This document shows, one piece after another, positions 23,773-38,040 of a DNA stretch of 64,000 bases. Source of the stretch: Glandiceps talaboti. Its lineage: Eukaryota; Hemichordata; Enteropneusta; Spengelidae. The notes below the pieces were generated by a model that did no database searches, was not told the DNA's origin, and saw only the letters and a program-made list of their open reading frames with translations. A program made the position numbers and the translations under genes. The stretch spans positions 8,580,001 through 8,644,000 of the forward strand of contig NC_135556.1 in assembly GCF_964340395.1 (NCBI RefSeq). Direction: 5' to 3'. How positions within the stretch are numbered: position 1 is the first letter of the stretch; the number at the start of each line of letters is the position of its first letter.

Positions 23773-25400
23773 CTATCCTTTGATCAGAATGTGAGAAAAG
23801 GAGGCCTTTGCTTTACTGTGGTATGGCGCCGTCATATGGCGAGAATGAGAGAGGCTAATTCCTCTGTAGTTCAGCGGAACTCTACTATCATTTGTGGTAT
23901 TCTTTGGAATACAAGAAATAATGGCTCTCTTCCACACATCAGGAATCTTATCACAGTCAGAACACAATTGAAAAAGTTGATGTAGAACTGAAATGTCTTC
24001 TGCAGCACATCGTAAGGAATTTTGTCAACTCCTACTGCCTTCATAACTGTCTTAACGTCTTCTAAGTAAAATGCCTCTTCAAAAAATAGTTACACTCATA
24101 CAAAGGATCATCCATATGACCTTCCAAATTTCATTATATAAAAATATTATCATTATTTACACACCGTCGCAAACCACGGCCTGTTTTACGGCACCGTTCT
24201 TAACGCTCCGCCCCACTGGAAGTGTAACTGAAGAAATAACAGTTCTGGTTTGCGAGAATGTTTTGAAGTGCAGCGGAAGAAATAACAGCTGTGGTTTACG
24301 AGAATGCATTTACAGGGTTTTGATAAAATGAGGAGTAATTTTGGCACCAAACATTAAGAATGTCCTTAGTTGAACACAAAATATTACCCAGATTATCATA
24401 GACTTCCATCGAAACTGATTTACTTTTCGTTTGCCCGAGTCGCTTCAATTCAACCAAAAACTGACGACGGTCGTGTAGACATAAAGCTTCAAAATCATAA
24501 TAACAGTACTTCTATATTGGCTTTCAATGATGAAATCGCAGCCTCTTGTCAAATATTTTAGATACCTTGCATGCCATGCTTAAATTCCATGGGAAGTCTA
24601 CGTTTACCCAAATTCCGACCTCTGTACCCTATGAACACCTTTTCCTTTTCTTTAATATCATTCCATGAGGTTGACAGTTCAGCGTTCCAATAAAGTTTAT
24701 GACATTTAAGTGAGCAATACGAGGCCCATCAGACTGGGTGTCCTATTCCGTCAATTCTTCAATACCGTTTACACGATGTCTAGCGTGACTGTCAGGTGTT
24801 TTCTTCATGATACGACCGTTTGCCGTGATGTGATAGTCGTTACCATTAGGAAGTTGAAAAAAACCTTGTGCATACTGTTTGATCTCAGACCGAAGTACGA
24901 TCAATCTTTCAGCGTGAGTTTTACGTGAGGGTAAATAAAGGGGCCATATCTATCACTGTCATTCCACCGATGCTTCTCTCGTAGCACCTTCTTTTTCTGC
25001 TCTACATTTTCCATTGCAAACTTAACCAAACCAGTTTTATCATGACGTACTGCGTCCAACACTTGTATATTAGCGGCCATGTCAGCTTCAAGCTCTTGTA
25101 TAATAGCGTTAACTTTCCCGATCAAATTCTCATCTTCTCCATAGGGAACGCCTGAGGCGATGATAGTTATGCCTGCTACATCTGTCGGGTTCTGCATACC
25201 ACCTTGCACACCTGGCAAACGTTGTAACTTTCGTTCAACTTCGTTAATTTTACCCTATACTATAGTCTCGCAATATCCATATTAAAGTCATCTTTCAAAT
25301 CTTGAACTTTATGCTGGATGACAATTGTTAGATCATTCCTCAGACGGTCGATTTTTGCTTTCAAGAGAGCTCGAGCGTTGTATAGAAGATTGACCTGCTC
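23773..25400 (-). pseudogene. Degenerate non-LTR retrotransposon (ORF1 coiled coil + RT linker/N-terminus)
   Basis: Reading leftward: 25400-25220 encodes a charged coiled-coil-like stretch with an in-frame stop. 25218-24901 is an intact 105-codon ORF typical of retroelement ORF1 nucleic-acid-binding segments (DVAGITIIASGVP, then GLVKFAMENVEQKKKVLREK). 24690-24545 encodes YWNAELSTSW and GYRGRN, the linker found before RT domains. 24430-24300 encodes MEVYDNLGNIL. 24070-23773 encodes AVGVDKIPYDVLQ and, after a frameshift, IPDVWKRAIISCIPKN..LNYRGISL, the RT entry motifs. The element stops there. It is clearly dead; the clade is jockey/I-like, not better resolved. Confidence 0.65.
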
Positions 25401-25469
25401 TCAACTCTTGCAGTAGACCCATTACGTCATCATCAATTTTACCACGCCCAAAGCATAGCTAACCATTTA

Positions 25470-26050
25470 TCATTTATCGTTTATTTGCGTAACAAAACCC
25501 TGGAAACTTCATCAAGAAACTCTCTTTTAAGAAATAATAAGGAAGGAAAAACTTGTAGCAGTAACATTAAGGCAACTACTCTTCTAATCTAATCTAATCT
25601 AATCTAATCTAATCTAATCTAATCTAATCTAATCTAATACAAAACAATATAATATAATATATGTAACACTATGTAACATAATATAACCTATGTTGGTGAA
25701 TCAAATGTACTTTCTATTAAGAATATACATAAATGATGGAGAATAATGATTTCATAAGTCGATATGTTTTTTTAGTCATCAACTTGATACCTATGGCAGT
25801 TCTGTTTCTTTTGAAGTACTGTTACCAAACAATGAGTTATACATGACTTGAAACCAGATCAGGTCAAATATGTAGCAAAGATTACACAAAATGTATAAAC
25901 TTAGCTTGTATCACTTTAATGTATATATTATGTTGATGAGTAGTGTGTAGGTGCGCATACATTCGATAAAAACAATTTTAATATTTGATACTCAAAATAA
26001 GTTTTTTTCACGGATTTTTTTATTTCATACTTAAGTCTTCCAAGGTTTTT
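25470..26050. repeat. Repeat block inverted at 63430-63900, with (TAATC)n core
   Basis: (TAATC)n occupies 25575-25637. Sequence on both sides of it (AAGAAACTCTCTTTTAAG to the left, CAGTTCTGTTTCTTTTGAAG to the right) reappears inverted near the right edge of the window, so the microsatellite lies inside an older duplicated unit and is not simply a retroposon tail. Confidence 0.7.
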
Positions 26051-26571
26051 CCATTGCGAACAATTAAACAATTCGGATGACTTATGCGGTGTCACGTGCA
26101 ATCGATTGCTGCTTTCATTTTGTAAAAAAAAAAATCAATGAATGACAAATATGGTATTTGTCCATACATATTCAAGAATTGGCTGAGTGAAAAAAGAAAT
26201 TGGTCATTTCATAAGTTGTTACAATCAAGTTGAAGGATGGGTTGAGTATTGAGTATAAACATCTAGCAATTCGTGCAAACTTCCAACTCTGTATACCATT
26301 GTTATCTTTTCTGTTCTGTATTTCTGAGTTAACTCTTGGTTTAAATAAACACTGTCGTAATCTTAATAAACGTTTTCCTAACCACATTATTCAGGAGATG
26401 TTTGTGCAATTATATCTACACTTTGGTTTGCATTACTGTAACATCAAACTGCTTGTTGACATAGGGGGGTGGGGGTGGGGGTGATAATTTTGTCAAAGAC
26501 TGTACAATTAAAATCAAATTACGATTACATTTACTTATTCTTACAACACACAAAAATATACGTGTTATATT

Positions 26572-26759
26572 CTAAATTCGTTTCAGCATTGCCAAAGCAC
26601 ACTTTCTGTTTTCATCCATCCATTTCTCAACCACGACCATTCCACATTTCTCCATAGTATCTTTGAACTGATCCCAGGTCCATTTTACATTCATATTTTC
26701 CAATTCGTGAGTATACAATACCTCTCCTTTCTTGAATGTTATGTCGACATCTACCACTC
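26572..26759 (-). CDS. EgtD-like copy B, exon 5 with stop
   Basis: 188 nt, AG at 26760-26761, TAG at 26572-26574. It encodes VDITFKKGEVLYTHE and the C-terminal MVVVEKWMDENRKCALAML, equivalent to the EgtD C-terminal strand-helix-strand. Confidence 0.85.
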
Positions 26760-29700
26760 CTGGAATGACAGAAATATATTTGATGAGAACGCTACCAATA
26801 TTTTCATTTTATTCTAACACTTCTCCATGACAACGACTCACTACCATTAAAACCACCACCACCACCACCACCACCACCACCACCAACTATTGTTGTATAT
26901 GTTATCTGCTGTCAATGTTTGTGATTTTGGCAACCCATTAACAATGTGTGTATTTGGTGACCCAAACGACCCTAGTTGAAAACCACCTATCTTAACCGTT
27001 TACGCTACGGTCAGAATTTACGGCAGAAGGGGTGGTCCTGGGCAGAAAACAAATTAGTCAAAGAAAATTCACACCCCTTTCGTTTTCTCAAAAATATCAC
27101 GTGAATCCAATAATTTTCATAGCCACCCTTTCCCCTCCAGACTACATAATATATATTTCAATATGTGTAATTCTACAATGCGATGAAGAGGAGCTCAGTC
27201 TCTTCGAAATATTTGGGTTAGAGCTGTTTGGTTTATGGTATTATTTATAGACAGAACCTCAGTGTAATATATACATATATTAAGGTGGCATTCACGAACA
27301 TTTTGGGCATGGCAGTCACCCACCTCATCACTGAATAGAATAGGCTTTAGAATTGTATTGTGGCTTTGCCACAAGGAATTTTCAAATGTATCCGGTAGAT
27401 GACCGGACCTGAGATTTAATTTCTTTCAAAGCATAAGCAAAATCATGGCGCCCCCTCCCTCATCACACACCATCAGAATTGTCCTGTCCCTCCCCTTTCG
27501 TACCCCAAATTTATTTCATGCCACCCCCCCCCCCCAAATAAAATTCTCCCCAGGACTCACTGCCGTAAATCCTGTCTGCAGCCTTATTCAACGTTGTCTC
27601 TTCGCACCTCGATCGTGCACGTCTGGATTCTTTCTCAATTCATAATATCCTATACACGTTTCTCTAGTTCTATGTGGTTAAATTTTCCCAACTTACCCAA
27701 GTGAATAGTTAGATCCATCTTACTCGTCAAACCATTCTGGACATAGTGAGGTTTATCGATTATTCCATAAATGTCGTCACGTTTAACGTATTTGAAGTGC
27801 AAGCTGAAGTCATCCATTTGAAAGTTGGCATCAAAATCACGGTTTAGTTGGGTTAAAGTGTTCATATTAAAGGGCACCATGAATTTGTTCGCAATAGATG
27901 GATCATTATACATCCTTACTATGCCTTCCTCGTCCCTTACCAAGTTGATTCCAACAAGAAATCCATCGTTAACATCTGACGAAAGAGAACACGTTATAGT
28001 TCATTAGATAGACACAATTGTGTACATGTATTATATATGAACAGCCAATCATTACGAGCTGTGAAATAAGCCGCGCCCACGCATATAGTTATATCAACTT
28101 CATGCAATTAGTCATATATTGATTTATGATGTGTACTGATATGACAAATTCATTTTTTTCATTTATTTCCAGAAATATAACCGTGTACTCATGATAAATG
28201 GTTACATGATACCAGGGAAAGGGGATTAGAGGTAGTTGACTAGCAACTAATCGAGCTCATCCCACTGTAAACACATTTTCAAATTTAGACAAATACAATA
28301 TCCGGGCTTTCGAAACTGTTCCTAAACACTCGGTTACAATACACAGATCATAGATATAATCATAAACATATCGATTTCCACACATACTGGAAAACACACA
28401 GAGTGAAAAGTTGTCTACTGGTAATGAAACCATCTGGAGAACTGTAGTCATGTCTAGTCGCATAACTTACCCATAGCATCTTTGACTTGCAGTAGAAAGG
28501 ACTCCATTTTATGTATCGGTATGTTACTGAAACTATTTCCTAAAAACAGAATCAGTTTCCTTTGATTAATACCTTTTAAGTAATCAATTCCTTCCAAATA
28601 TTCACTAGTGAATTGTACAACTCTCAAACTGTCGTATTTGGTGCTCAAATCCAGTACGGCTTCTTCCATATAACCTGGACAAAAACATAAAGTATAGTAT
28701 TGAAAATATATAAAGGGTAAACATAGAGTCCTGCATAACCTTTGTGATCTGTTGCGCTAAATGTCCTCGTCTATGTTATTAACCTCCCTTTAAGCTCTGT
28801 GATTAATACTAGCAGTACTCAATCTCCTGGCGCTCATCATCATGGACTCGAAGTTAACTCTGAGAAATGAGCATTTGCATAGCCTATGTCAGGACTGACT
28901 TTTCACATGCGTATTTGAAAGTATCGTTAGAACCAGAAGATGAAATTTGTCGTCTTTTCGCTAGAAGAGATTGATTTTTTGCTCTGAGTAAATTTCATAG
29001 ACCATTACCAATTCAATTTGATTTTTTGATTGACTGTATTGTAACTGTACATATAGTGGTTTTCCGCGCCATTTTACCTCTCGTAACGAGCGGCAATGCG
29101 GTGGGGTGGTTGGACAGTGTGTGTGTCTTGTTTGTATGTATGTATGTATGTATGTATGTATGTATGTATGTATGTATGTATGTATGTATGTATGTATGCA
29201 TGCATGCATGTATGTATGTATGTATGTATGTATGTATGTATGTGTGTGTATGAGTATGTATCTGTCTACTGTCTGGCTGTCTGTCCCTGTATGCAAGATA
29301 AATAAAAAACAAACGAAATTAATTATCATCTTTTTTATAGTTAACGCAAGAGTTGATTAGTGTTCGGTTAAGATCCATGCAATATCTAAATGTATCCATA
29401 GTTCCATAATTATGAGTGCCGAAGTTTTTGTTACATGATTTTTCCTTCTGAATATAGATTTCTCTATATCCCAAGAAAATGCGAGCGTTTGAAGTTTTAC
29501 AACCATGATAGCTACCGCGGTTTGCAGTAATCAACATATCATTAGCTACATCAAGGCATGGTTTTGTGGACTATTAAACTGGTGTGAAAGGCTCAACTAG
29601 TCACAAATATTTATATAGTCACTACAGAAGTACTGGTTGACTACAACGTCAACCAGTATTAAAACCTTACAAGAGGCATTCAGTTTGTATCCAGTATCTT

Positions 29701-32700
29701 ATACTGGCGGTCTCCTTTCTGATCTTACATCTCGAAAGATCATAAAAAGTTCAACAGAAAAATGAAAAAATGAAAGAATACACTTAGTAATGTACAATAG
29801 AAAATAATTGCAGCACAATTGTACAGTTTATGTGTTAGTTGTTTAAACAATTTTTTAACCCCATAACGCGACCGTTCCATCTCTTTTGTTACCTTTGCAG
29901 TATACACCATCATTTTACGGTGCTATGGACGGTATCTTAAGAGCTGGGTGACCATATGCCAATTTCTTGAATGTTTATTCACTTGCCTAACCACCCCTGT
30001 TGTGGTCTTTACAATATGTATCATCATTTCACTGTTGCTTTGGGCGAGGTTTTGTTTCTAGACAGATATCTGTTCGTTTTTTGAATATTTATCCACTTGT
30101 CTATCCATCCCTGTAGTTATCTTTGCCATGTGCACCGGTATTTGACATTTGGTATGGGTTGGTCCGGTTGCTAGGCATATATTCTTTTTGGATATTTATC
30201 ATTTGCCTCTCACCCATCAGTGTTCTTCTCTTCTCAGAATACACATCAACATTTCACTGTTGCCGTTGATATGGTATAGTGCTAGCCATATTTGCATACA
30301 TTCTTTGAATGTTTATTGACTTGCCTACCCAATACTGTTATTTTATTTACTGGTATTTGGCTGTTGCTAAGGGCGAATTCGTTGTTTGCTAGGGTTAGTT
30401 GCATCAGTATGTCTTGAACAACATCTGTAGGATAACTCCTGTAGAAACACCCCCACCAAATGTCAGCCTTATCCAAGAGGTTGTAATCGAAATAAGTTTT
30501 TTGAGCAAAATTCACATTATAGACCTAATTTGCTGAATAACACACTAAGAAGCTGTGATGATTTTAGGAACTACTTTATTGTTAACCCAATGATACATAT
30601 ACCAGTACTGAGTTATTAGTAGCCTTATCACTGGCGTATTGATATATTAGTAGTTACATGTGCTTTTTCCGAACTATGGCGGACTGTAATAAAGTTGAAG
30701 TGTTTAGTTCTAAGACGAAACCTCTCTGTGTTTTGTGTAAACCGTGTGCTTTGGTATGAAAGTATCACATTTGGTGGCAGCTATAAGGGATTGATGTGGA
30801 AGGCGAGTGCCAACGTCAATCAACAAACGGACCCGAAGGAATTCAACTCTTCAGAGCAAGAGGCAAGTTGTGCAGTGGTAGAGTGTGCGGACGTCACGGG
30901 CTAACAGCGAGCTGAAACCTGTACGGAGTGACTTTTGCCGTGGTTTGCTTTCTGTAAGTAACTGACGTGACTGAGAAAACTCACTGGAGCCAGCAGGCAG
31001 CTTGTGAATATTCCTGATCCTGAAAACTAAAACTAAACTTGAGGTTAGAACTAACACGAACCCGTCACTAAGACATCATTATAGACGTAATATAACTGAC
31101 TTTGTGTATGAACACAGGAGATTATACCGTAAGCTGAGAAGCGCGGGAAACTCCATCGAACTACAGTGAAGTGCTATTTCTCACTCATTGACTCGTTTAG
31201 TGTTGAAACAGATTATCGGAGAAGTCAAACAACTATAAACTCTGTGATACTTGCAATTTGTAAAGTTTGCAAGTGTGAAAGTTGGCGAATTTCTGTAGTG
31301 AACTTCGATGAACCATTTACAGTGAGGGGCCAGTATAGGGTTGTGTGAGTACTAATCTTATCGTCGCCTCATAGATTTGCCGTGTGCTGAGTTGAAATAC
31401 CTGCATGGTGGGCCTCCCATTCATAACTTGTGTATCCAGCTGATGAGTGGTGCGTCAAGTTGAAGCGGAATTATTTGTACTGATTTCTACAGCGAAGTCT
31501 GAAGAGTCGGCGAACTTTATAACGTTCTTTTTATGGAAGTAACAGGACTTGTTGTTTATTGAGTAAGCTTTTTAGATTTTGAGTAAAACTAAATTGCGTG
31601 TTTACTGTTGCAAGTCGCGGACTGTTTTTCCAGTGAACTGAGACTAGACTAAAGCAAAGTTTAGTTTGATATTTGACGTGGATAAAATAATTATCTCTGT
31701 GTAAGTCGATATCAGAGACAGTTTTGCAATTATTTTAGAGACATTGAACTCTGTGTTATTTGGTTGCTAGGCAACGAGTACATGGTGCTTCTGATCGTAA
31801 GTGTATATCAGGCCAGAGTGAACCATTTTCAAGTGTAACAAACTGAGTGAACTTTTTAGTGTTGTTTTAGTAAGCTTTACTAATCAAACCATTCCTTTTC
31901 AGGGCTGTTTCGGTGTGTTGGTCATTGCTAATCTTGTGCATGTATACAAGTGAGCTTTTCATTGTTAATCAATTTAATTAATCACTATATTGTTGCGTGT
32001 ACAGCTCTCCAGGTTTCTATTCCCTTTCTGTACTTGAGTAAGCTTTAAGGGTGCACTTCATTAGAGCCAGGATGAGTGACGGTGAAACACCAGCAAGTGA
32101 CCAGGAAGCCGCTGAGACACTTCTACAGCTTGGTGCTGAAGGGGCCATGCAAGGTCCTAATCAAGAAATGTTACAGCTTGAGAGAGAACGGCATGAACAT
32201 GATTTGCGTGTCAGAGAAATGGATGAAAGACAGCAGAAACAGCTGCAAGATTTCCAGAAACAGCAACATGAATTTCAAGCACAGCTTCAGGCACAGCAAC
32301 ATGAATTCCAGCTGAAACTGATGAGATTACAGACAGAACTTGTAGGTGCTAAGACATCTCACTATAAGGGACCAAAAGTGCCAAAGTTCGAGGAGGGTGA
32401 GGATGTGGATGCATACCTTCGAACTTTTGAGAAGTTAGCCAAAGTACATGAGTGGCCAGAAGCTACATGGGCGACTCGATTGGCTGGACTCCTGTCTGGT
32501 AAAGCACTAGATGCTTATTCAAAACTACCCCCAGCTGAGAGCGAAGACTATAAGAAAGTTCGCAAGGCTATATTGAAGCGATATGAGCTTACAGGTGAAG
32601 CATATCGTGCCAAGTTTCGAACCACTAGGAAGCAGAAAGATGACTCCTATGGTGAATGGAGGACAATTATTTCGGGGTTTCTGGACCGTTGGTTGGAAAC

Positions 32701-35700
32701 CATGGAAGTTGACAGTTTTGACAAGCTGAAAGACATAATACTTATGGAGCAGTTATTAGAGCAGACTCCACCCTACCTCCAAGTATGGTTACGAGAGAGG
32801 AAATTGAAGGATTCAGATGAGTTGGTTGATATGGCAGATCATTACTTAGAGACTCATAAGAAAACTGAGCGTAATAACTACAGTCGTTTTCCTGATGGCA
32901 AGAAACAACCAAGTCCATCTACTGACAAAGTTGTTGAAGCAACCCAGGGTAAACCAAAGAGTGTAATTACTTGCTACTCATGTAATAAAACTGGACACAA
33001 GGCTAATCAGTGTCCTAATAGAAAGACTAGTCAGGAAAGACAGAAAGCTTTCCGATGTCATGCCCAGCAGCTGATACCTAATGGTAATGGGTATGGTGGT
33101 GGTATAAAAAGATGTGGTAACCGGCACCGATATCCAGGAAAAGTTGATGGTCAGCGTGCCTGTATTCTGAGAGACACGGGATGTGACCAGACAATAGTTT
33201 GTTCAAACCTTGTATCACCAGATTCTTACTTGGATGATCAGTATGTTAACATTGAATTTGCAGATGGCAACACTAAGCTACTACCATTGGCTGTCATCCA
33301 TGTGGAATGTCAGTGCTACGAAGGTCAGATTTTGGCTGCTGTGTTAGACACCCTACCAGAAGATGTTCTGTTAGGAAATGATATTGAAGATACTGATGAT
33401 GATGGTTGTTGTAAGCCAGCATTTCTGGTGACCCGTAGACAGGCGCAATTGCAACGACAACGGCGTCATGAGGAACTAATTGATGTTCAGAAGACTGGTG
33501 TGCAGCCTAAGTCAGTCAGTACGAATGCAGATTCCCCATGTGAGCAAACCCAGTGTGATGAACCATACAGCAATAGTATTGATGGAAATGTTGCCCATAG
33601 TGACATGTCAGAGGGCATCGCACCCATACCGCATGATAGTTTACCTGTCTCACTTGAGCAAGGAGATAGTGTGACTCAGACAAGTGATGCTGTATTGAGA
33701 CCTGAACAAGATTACTCATGTGAAGGAAGTAGATCACAGCCAGAGAGTGCCAAAGAACCACAGTCAGAAGGTGATTCTCAGAGTGAAAATGGTGAATCCA
33801 TTCAAAGCAAAGAGATGACAGATGAAGATATCCCACATACAGAGGATATGATTGATGTGTTTGACATTGACCCTACAGAAATGCGACGGCTACAGCAGAA
33901 CTGTCCTACTTTATCTGGACCACGCAGATTGGCAGTTGCAGCTAGTCAAGTGACTATTGAAGATGTATGCTTCTATTGGAAAGATGGATTACTTTATAGG
34001 AAGTGGAAATCCAGGGTCAAGGATGGTAGAATATTAAACCAGTTGGTAGTGCCCAAACACTGTCGAGAAACTCTACTTCGTCTTGCCCATGACATACCAT
34101 TGGCAGGTCATCTTGGAGTGGAGAAGACAAAGCGGCGTTTGTTACAACACTATTATTGGCCAGGAATCTTTCCAGATGTAGCAAGTTACTGTCGTACTTG
34201 TGAAGCATGCCAGAAAGCAGCAAATAGGAAAGCTGGTGTGAAAGCAAAGCTCATCCCAATGCCAGTGCTGGAGGAGCCATTCCAACGGATTGCTATGGAC
34301 ATGATAGGACCATTACCGCGTACTTCACGTGGAAATCGTTATGTGTTAACGATAATTGACTACGCAACTCGTTATCCAGAAGCGATACCTGTACCCACTT
34401 TGGAAGCTGAGAGGATAGCTGAGGAGCTGGTTACTGTATACAGCCGTGTTGGAGTACCTAGAGAAATGTTGTCAGACCAGGGTACTAATTTCCTTTCACA
34501 TTTGATGGAACATTTGTGTAAATTACTACACATTAAGAAGTTGAAGACAACACCTTATCACCCTATGGCGAATGGCCTTGTTGAGAATTTCAATGGTACT
34601 TTGAAATCGATGCTAAAGAAGTATGCAGCAACACATCCAGACAGTTGGGACCGATATATTCCCTACTTGTTGTTTGCATATAGAGAAGTGCCTCAGCAGT
34701 CTACTGGCTTCTCTCCATTTGAACTTCTATATGGCCGACAAGTTAGAGGACCATTGGCTATTATGCGAGAGACTTGGACTGGAGAGTTGAAGGCTGAGGA
34801 AAACATAGCACAGTTTGTAGTGGAAGCTCGTGATAGGTTAGCAGAGATGTCCGAGCTTGCTAAAGAGAACCTTAGTAGTGCGCAGAACAGGCAGAAAGTA
34901 TGGTATGACCGAACTGCCCGAGAGCGAGAGTTCCAGATTGGAGAAAAGGTGTTGATATTACTACCCTCTTCTACTAGCAAACTACAGGCACAGTGGCAGG
35001 GGCCATATAAGATAACAAAGAAAGTTTCTCCTGTTGACTACGAAGTTGAGATGGGAAGAAAGGGTAAAACTAAGAAGGTGTATCATGTTAATATGTTACG
35101 CAAATGGTTTGACAGAGATGGTACTGCCTTCCTAGCAAGAAAGACTGAAGAAGACTGCGATGAGACTGAAACAGTTGAGATGGATGTTTGCCATTTAATG
35201 TCATCCAGTGAAACATGGAAAGATGTAGAAATATATGATGGGCTGATCGGTGAACAGAAGGCAGAAGCTAGAATGTTGCTAGAGGAGTTCAGTGATCTAT
35301 TTACGGACTCCCCTGGACGTACCTCGTTGATAGAACATAGTATTACAACAACGACTGAACAACCAATTCGTCAGAGACCATACAGAATCCCAGAGTCTTT
35401 GAAGGAGACTGTAAAACAAGAAGTGAACAAGATGCTAGAAGCGAAGATAATACAGAAGTCACACAGTCCATATGCGGCACCAATTGTGCTCGTAAGGAAG
35501 AAAGATAGATCTTGGCGGTTTTGTGTTGATTATAGGGGACTGAACAAAGTGACAGAGTTTGACCCATTTCCAATGCCCCGTGCAGATGAGATGATAGAAA
35601 AGTTGGGAAATGCTAACTACATAACTAGTATCGATTTGACCAAGGGTTACTGGCAGATACCTTTGAATGCAGATGCACGTACCAAGTCTGCATTTATAAC

Positions 35701-37178
35701 GCCATTTGGTCAGTATGAATTTCTTGTGATGCCATTTGGTATGCAGAATGCACCAGCAACTTTTGTGCGACTGATGCAGATGGTACTAGACGGATGTCAG
35801 GAGTTTTCAAGTTCCTACTTCGATGATGTTGATACTGCTGATAAGATATGGAGTGAACATATCAAGCATTTACGACAACTATTCAACCAAATTAGAGATG
35901 CTGGATTGACTATTCGTCCAAGCAAGTGTAAAGTTGGATTTCCAGAAGTCCCAGTGGTTGGACATATTGCTGGATGTGGCAAAGTCAAACCCCAACCTGA
36001 TAAAATACAAGCAGTACAGAATTTTGCTAGACCAGTAACGAAGACTGATGTCAGGGCGTTTCTAGGCTTAGTTGGTTACTATAGGCGTTTCATACCTAAC
36101 TTTGCAAGTATTGCTAGTCCTCTGACTGACTTAACGAAGAAAGGTACACCTACTAGGGTAACCTGGACTACAGAGTGTGAAGAAGCTTTCAGTGAGCTTA
36201 AACGGTTGTTGACGACGTATCCGGTGTTGAGAAACCCTGACTTCGACAAACCATTCATCGTTCAAGTTGATGCAAGTAACAAAGGGATTGGAGCTGTCCT
36301 CAGCCAGGTGAACAGTTCTAATGATGAGCACCCTATTGCTTACTTAAGTCGCAAACTTAGTCCTAGAGAGATAAATTATTCCACTATTGAGCGAGAATGT
36401 TTAAGTATAGTTTGGGCCATACAATCTTTGCGCCATTACCTGTTTGGTACACAGTTTGTCATACAAACTGACCATCATCCTTTGCGTTGGTTGTTGCGTA
36501 TGAAAGATAAGAATCAGAGACTGTTAAGATGGAGTTTGATACTCCAAGAGTATTCATTTGACATTGTACACCGTAAGGGCAGCGCGAACAGTAATGCTGA
36601 CGGTTTGTCTCGTGCTTGGTCAGACTAATCATTTAAGAAACAAAGCATTTATTGATGTTATATTGAGTGTTAAACCATGTTTTATGTACCAGGTGTTACC
36701 ATGATTTCTTCAGAAACAAGTTTCTGACTTCATAAGGGGGGAGGAATGTGATGATTTTAGGAACTACTTTATTGTTAACCCAATGATACATATACCAGTA
36801 CTGAGTTATTAGTAGCCTTATCACTGGCGTATTGATATATTAGTAGTTACATGTGCTTTTTCCGAACTATGGCGGACTGTAATAAAGTTGAAGTGTTTAG
36901 TTCTAAGACGAAACCTCTCTGTGTTTTGTGTAAACCGTGTGCTTTGGTATGAAAGTATCACAGAAGCATACTCACTTCTTTATCTGTACAATCCTAAAAA
37001 CATCTCCACAGAATTTCAGACCAACTTACCCTGTATTTTTTAAGTAATTATTTTTATATTAGAGACACAAACACATCTGTAGGACGATCATTTTCATTTG
37101 AACAATTTCAACCTACTTATCCTAGAAGTAATGTCCCCACTAAATACCAGGGCAATTGGTCTGGTGGTTTTTGAGTCG

Positions 37179-37246
<68 letters not shown>

Positions 37247-37362
37247 AATCTGATTAAAATCTGATGTGGTGAAAGCGGCTAATGCTTTATTTACCTCTAT
37301 TTCCATCGTTTTGTGACGTTTGTTTTTGTTCGCTGTGATCGCTGCCTTCCCACAGACGTCAC

Positions 37363-37429
<67 letters not shown>

Positions 37430-37983
37430 ACCATATGATGGCGAAAAATTAATTTTATAAAGAAATAACTAAATAAGTACGGATTTATTTTTTTACCTCC
37501 AGATATGTCTATTGGTATGAATGTTAAAAACTTGTTCTTCTCCAGCAATTCTTCTATGAAATGTGTCGTCTTTTTACAGCTGCCCGCTCCAAGTTCTGAC
37601 AACACTTCAACGGGCTGTTCCAAAGACGAAACAATGTCACCTAAAAGAAACAATACTACTTGTAAGGAGAGGTAATTGCAGTGAGGTGGTTGTATGGTGT
37701 GTGTATCTGTCCGTCCCGATGTATACACGATTACTCAAAACTTACTGCTTTAATAAACAATGTTTTGGTGCACATCTTTGTTACAATTACCCAGCAGGTG
37801 GTTACATTTTGGACATGATCCATGCACTGAGTAGCTAAAATATAGCCACACTTTCACAATTGGTTGTGCTGATGATGAAGGAGCCACAGTACACCTTTCC
37901 ATTTACCCTTCTCCCAATTTTACGTTATCGAAATTTTTACCTCTCGTGCGGACTGAGGTGATGCATTGGGTAGTTTGGCGCGC

Positions 37984-38040
<57 letters not shown>

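Larger units (their letters stand above)
30554..36962 (+). mobile_element. Gmr1-like LTR retrotransposon, complete (6409 bp)
   Basis: Two 216 bp LTRs identical by inspection (TGTGATG..TATCACA), a GAAGC target duplication (30549-30553 and 36963-36967), a tRNA-type primer-binding site, a polypurine tract and one uninterrupted gag-pol frame. Its direction is opposite to the host gene in whose intron it lies. Identical LTRs imply recent insertion. The domain order gag-protease-integrase-RT-RNase H defines the Gmr1-like group of Ty3/gypsy elements, known from deuterostomes. Confidence 0.95.

Noticed and set aside
30695-31348. Small ORFs before gag that might be accessory retroviral-type genes
   Set aside because: 60-70 codons, start inside or just after the LTR, no domain and no codon bias; treated as leader sequence.
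32051-32071. Seven-residue N-terminal extension of gag from a GTG
   Set aside because: GTG is an unlikely eukaryotic start; the ATG at 32072 begins a plausible gag.
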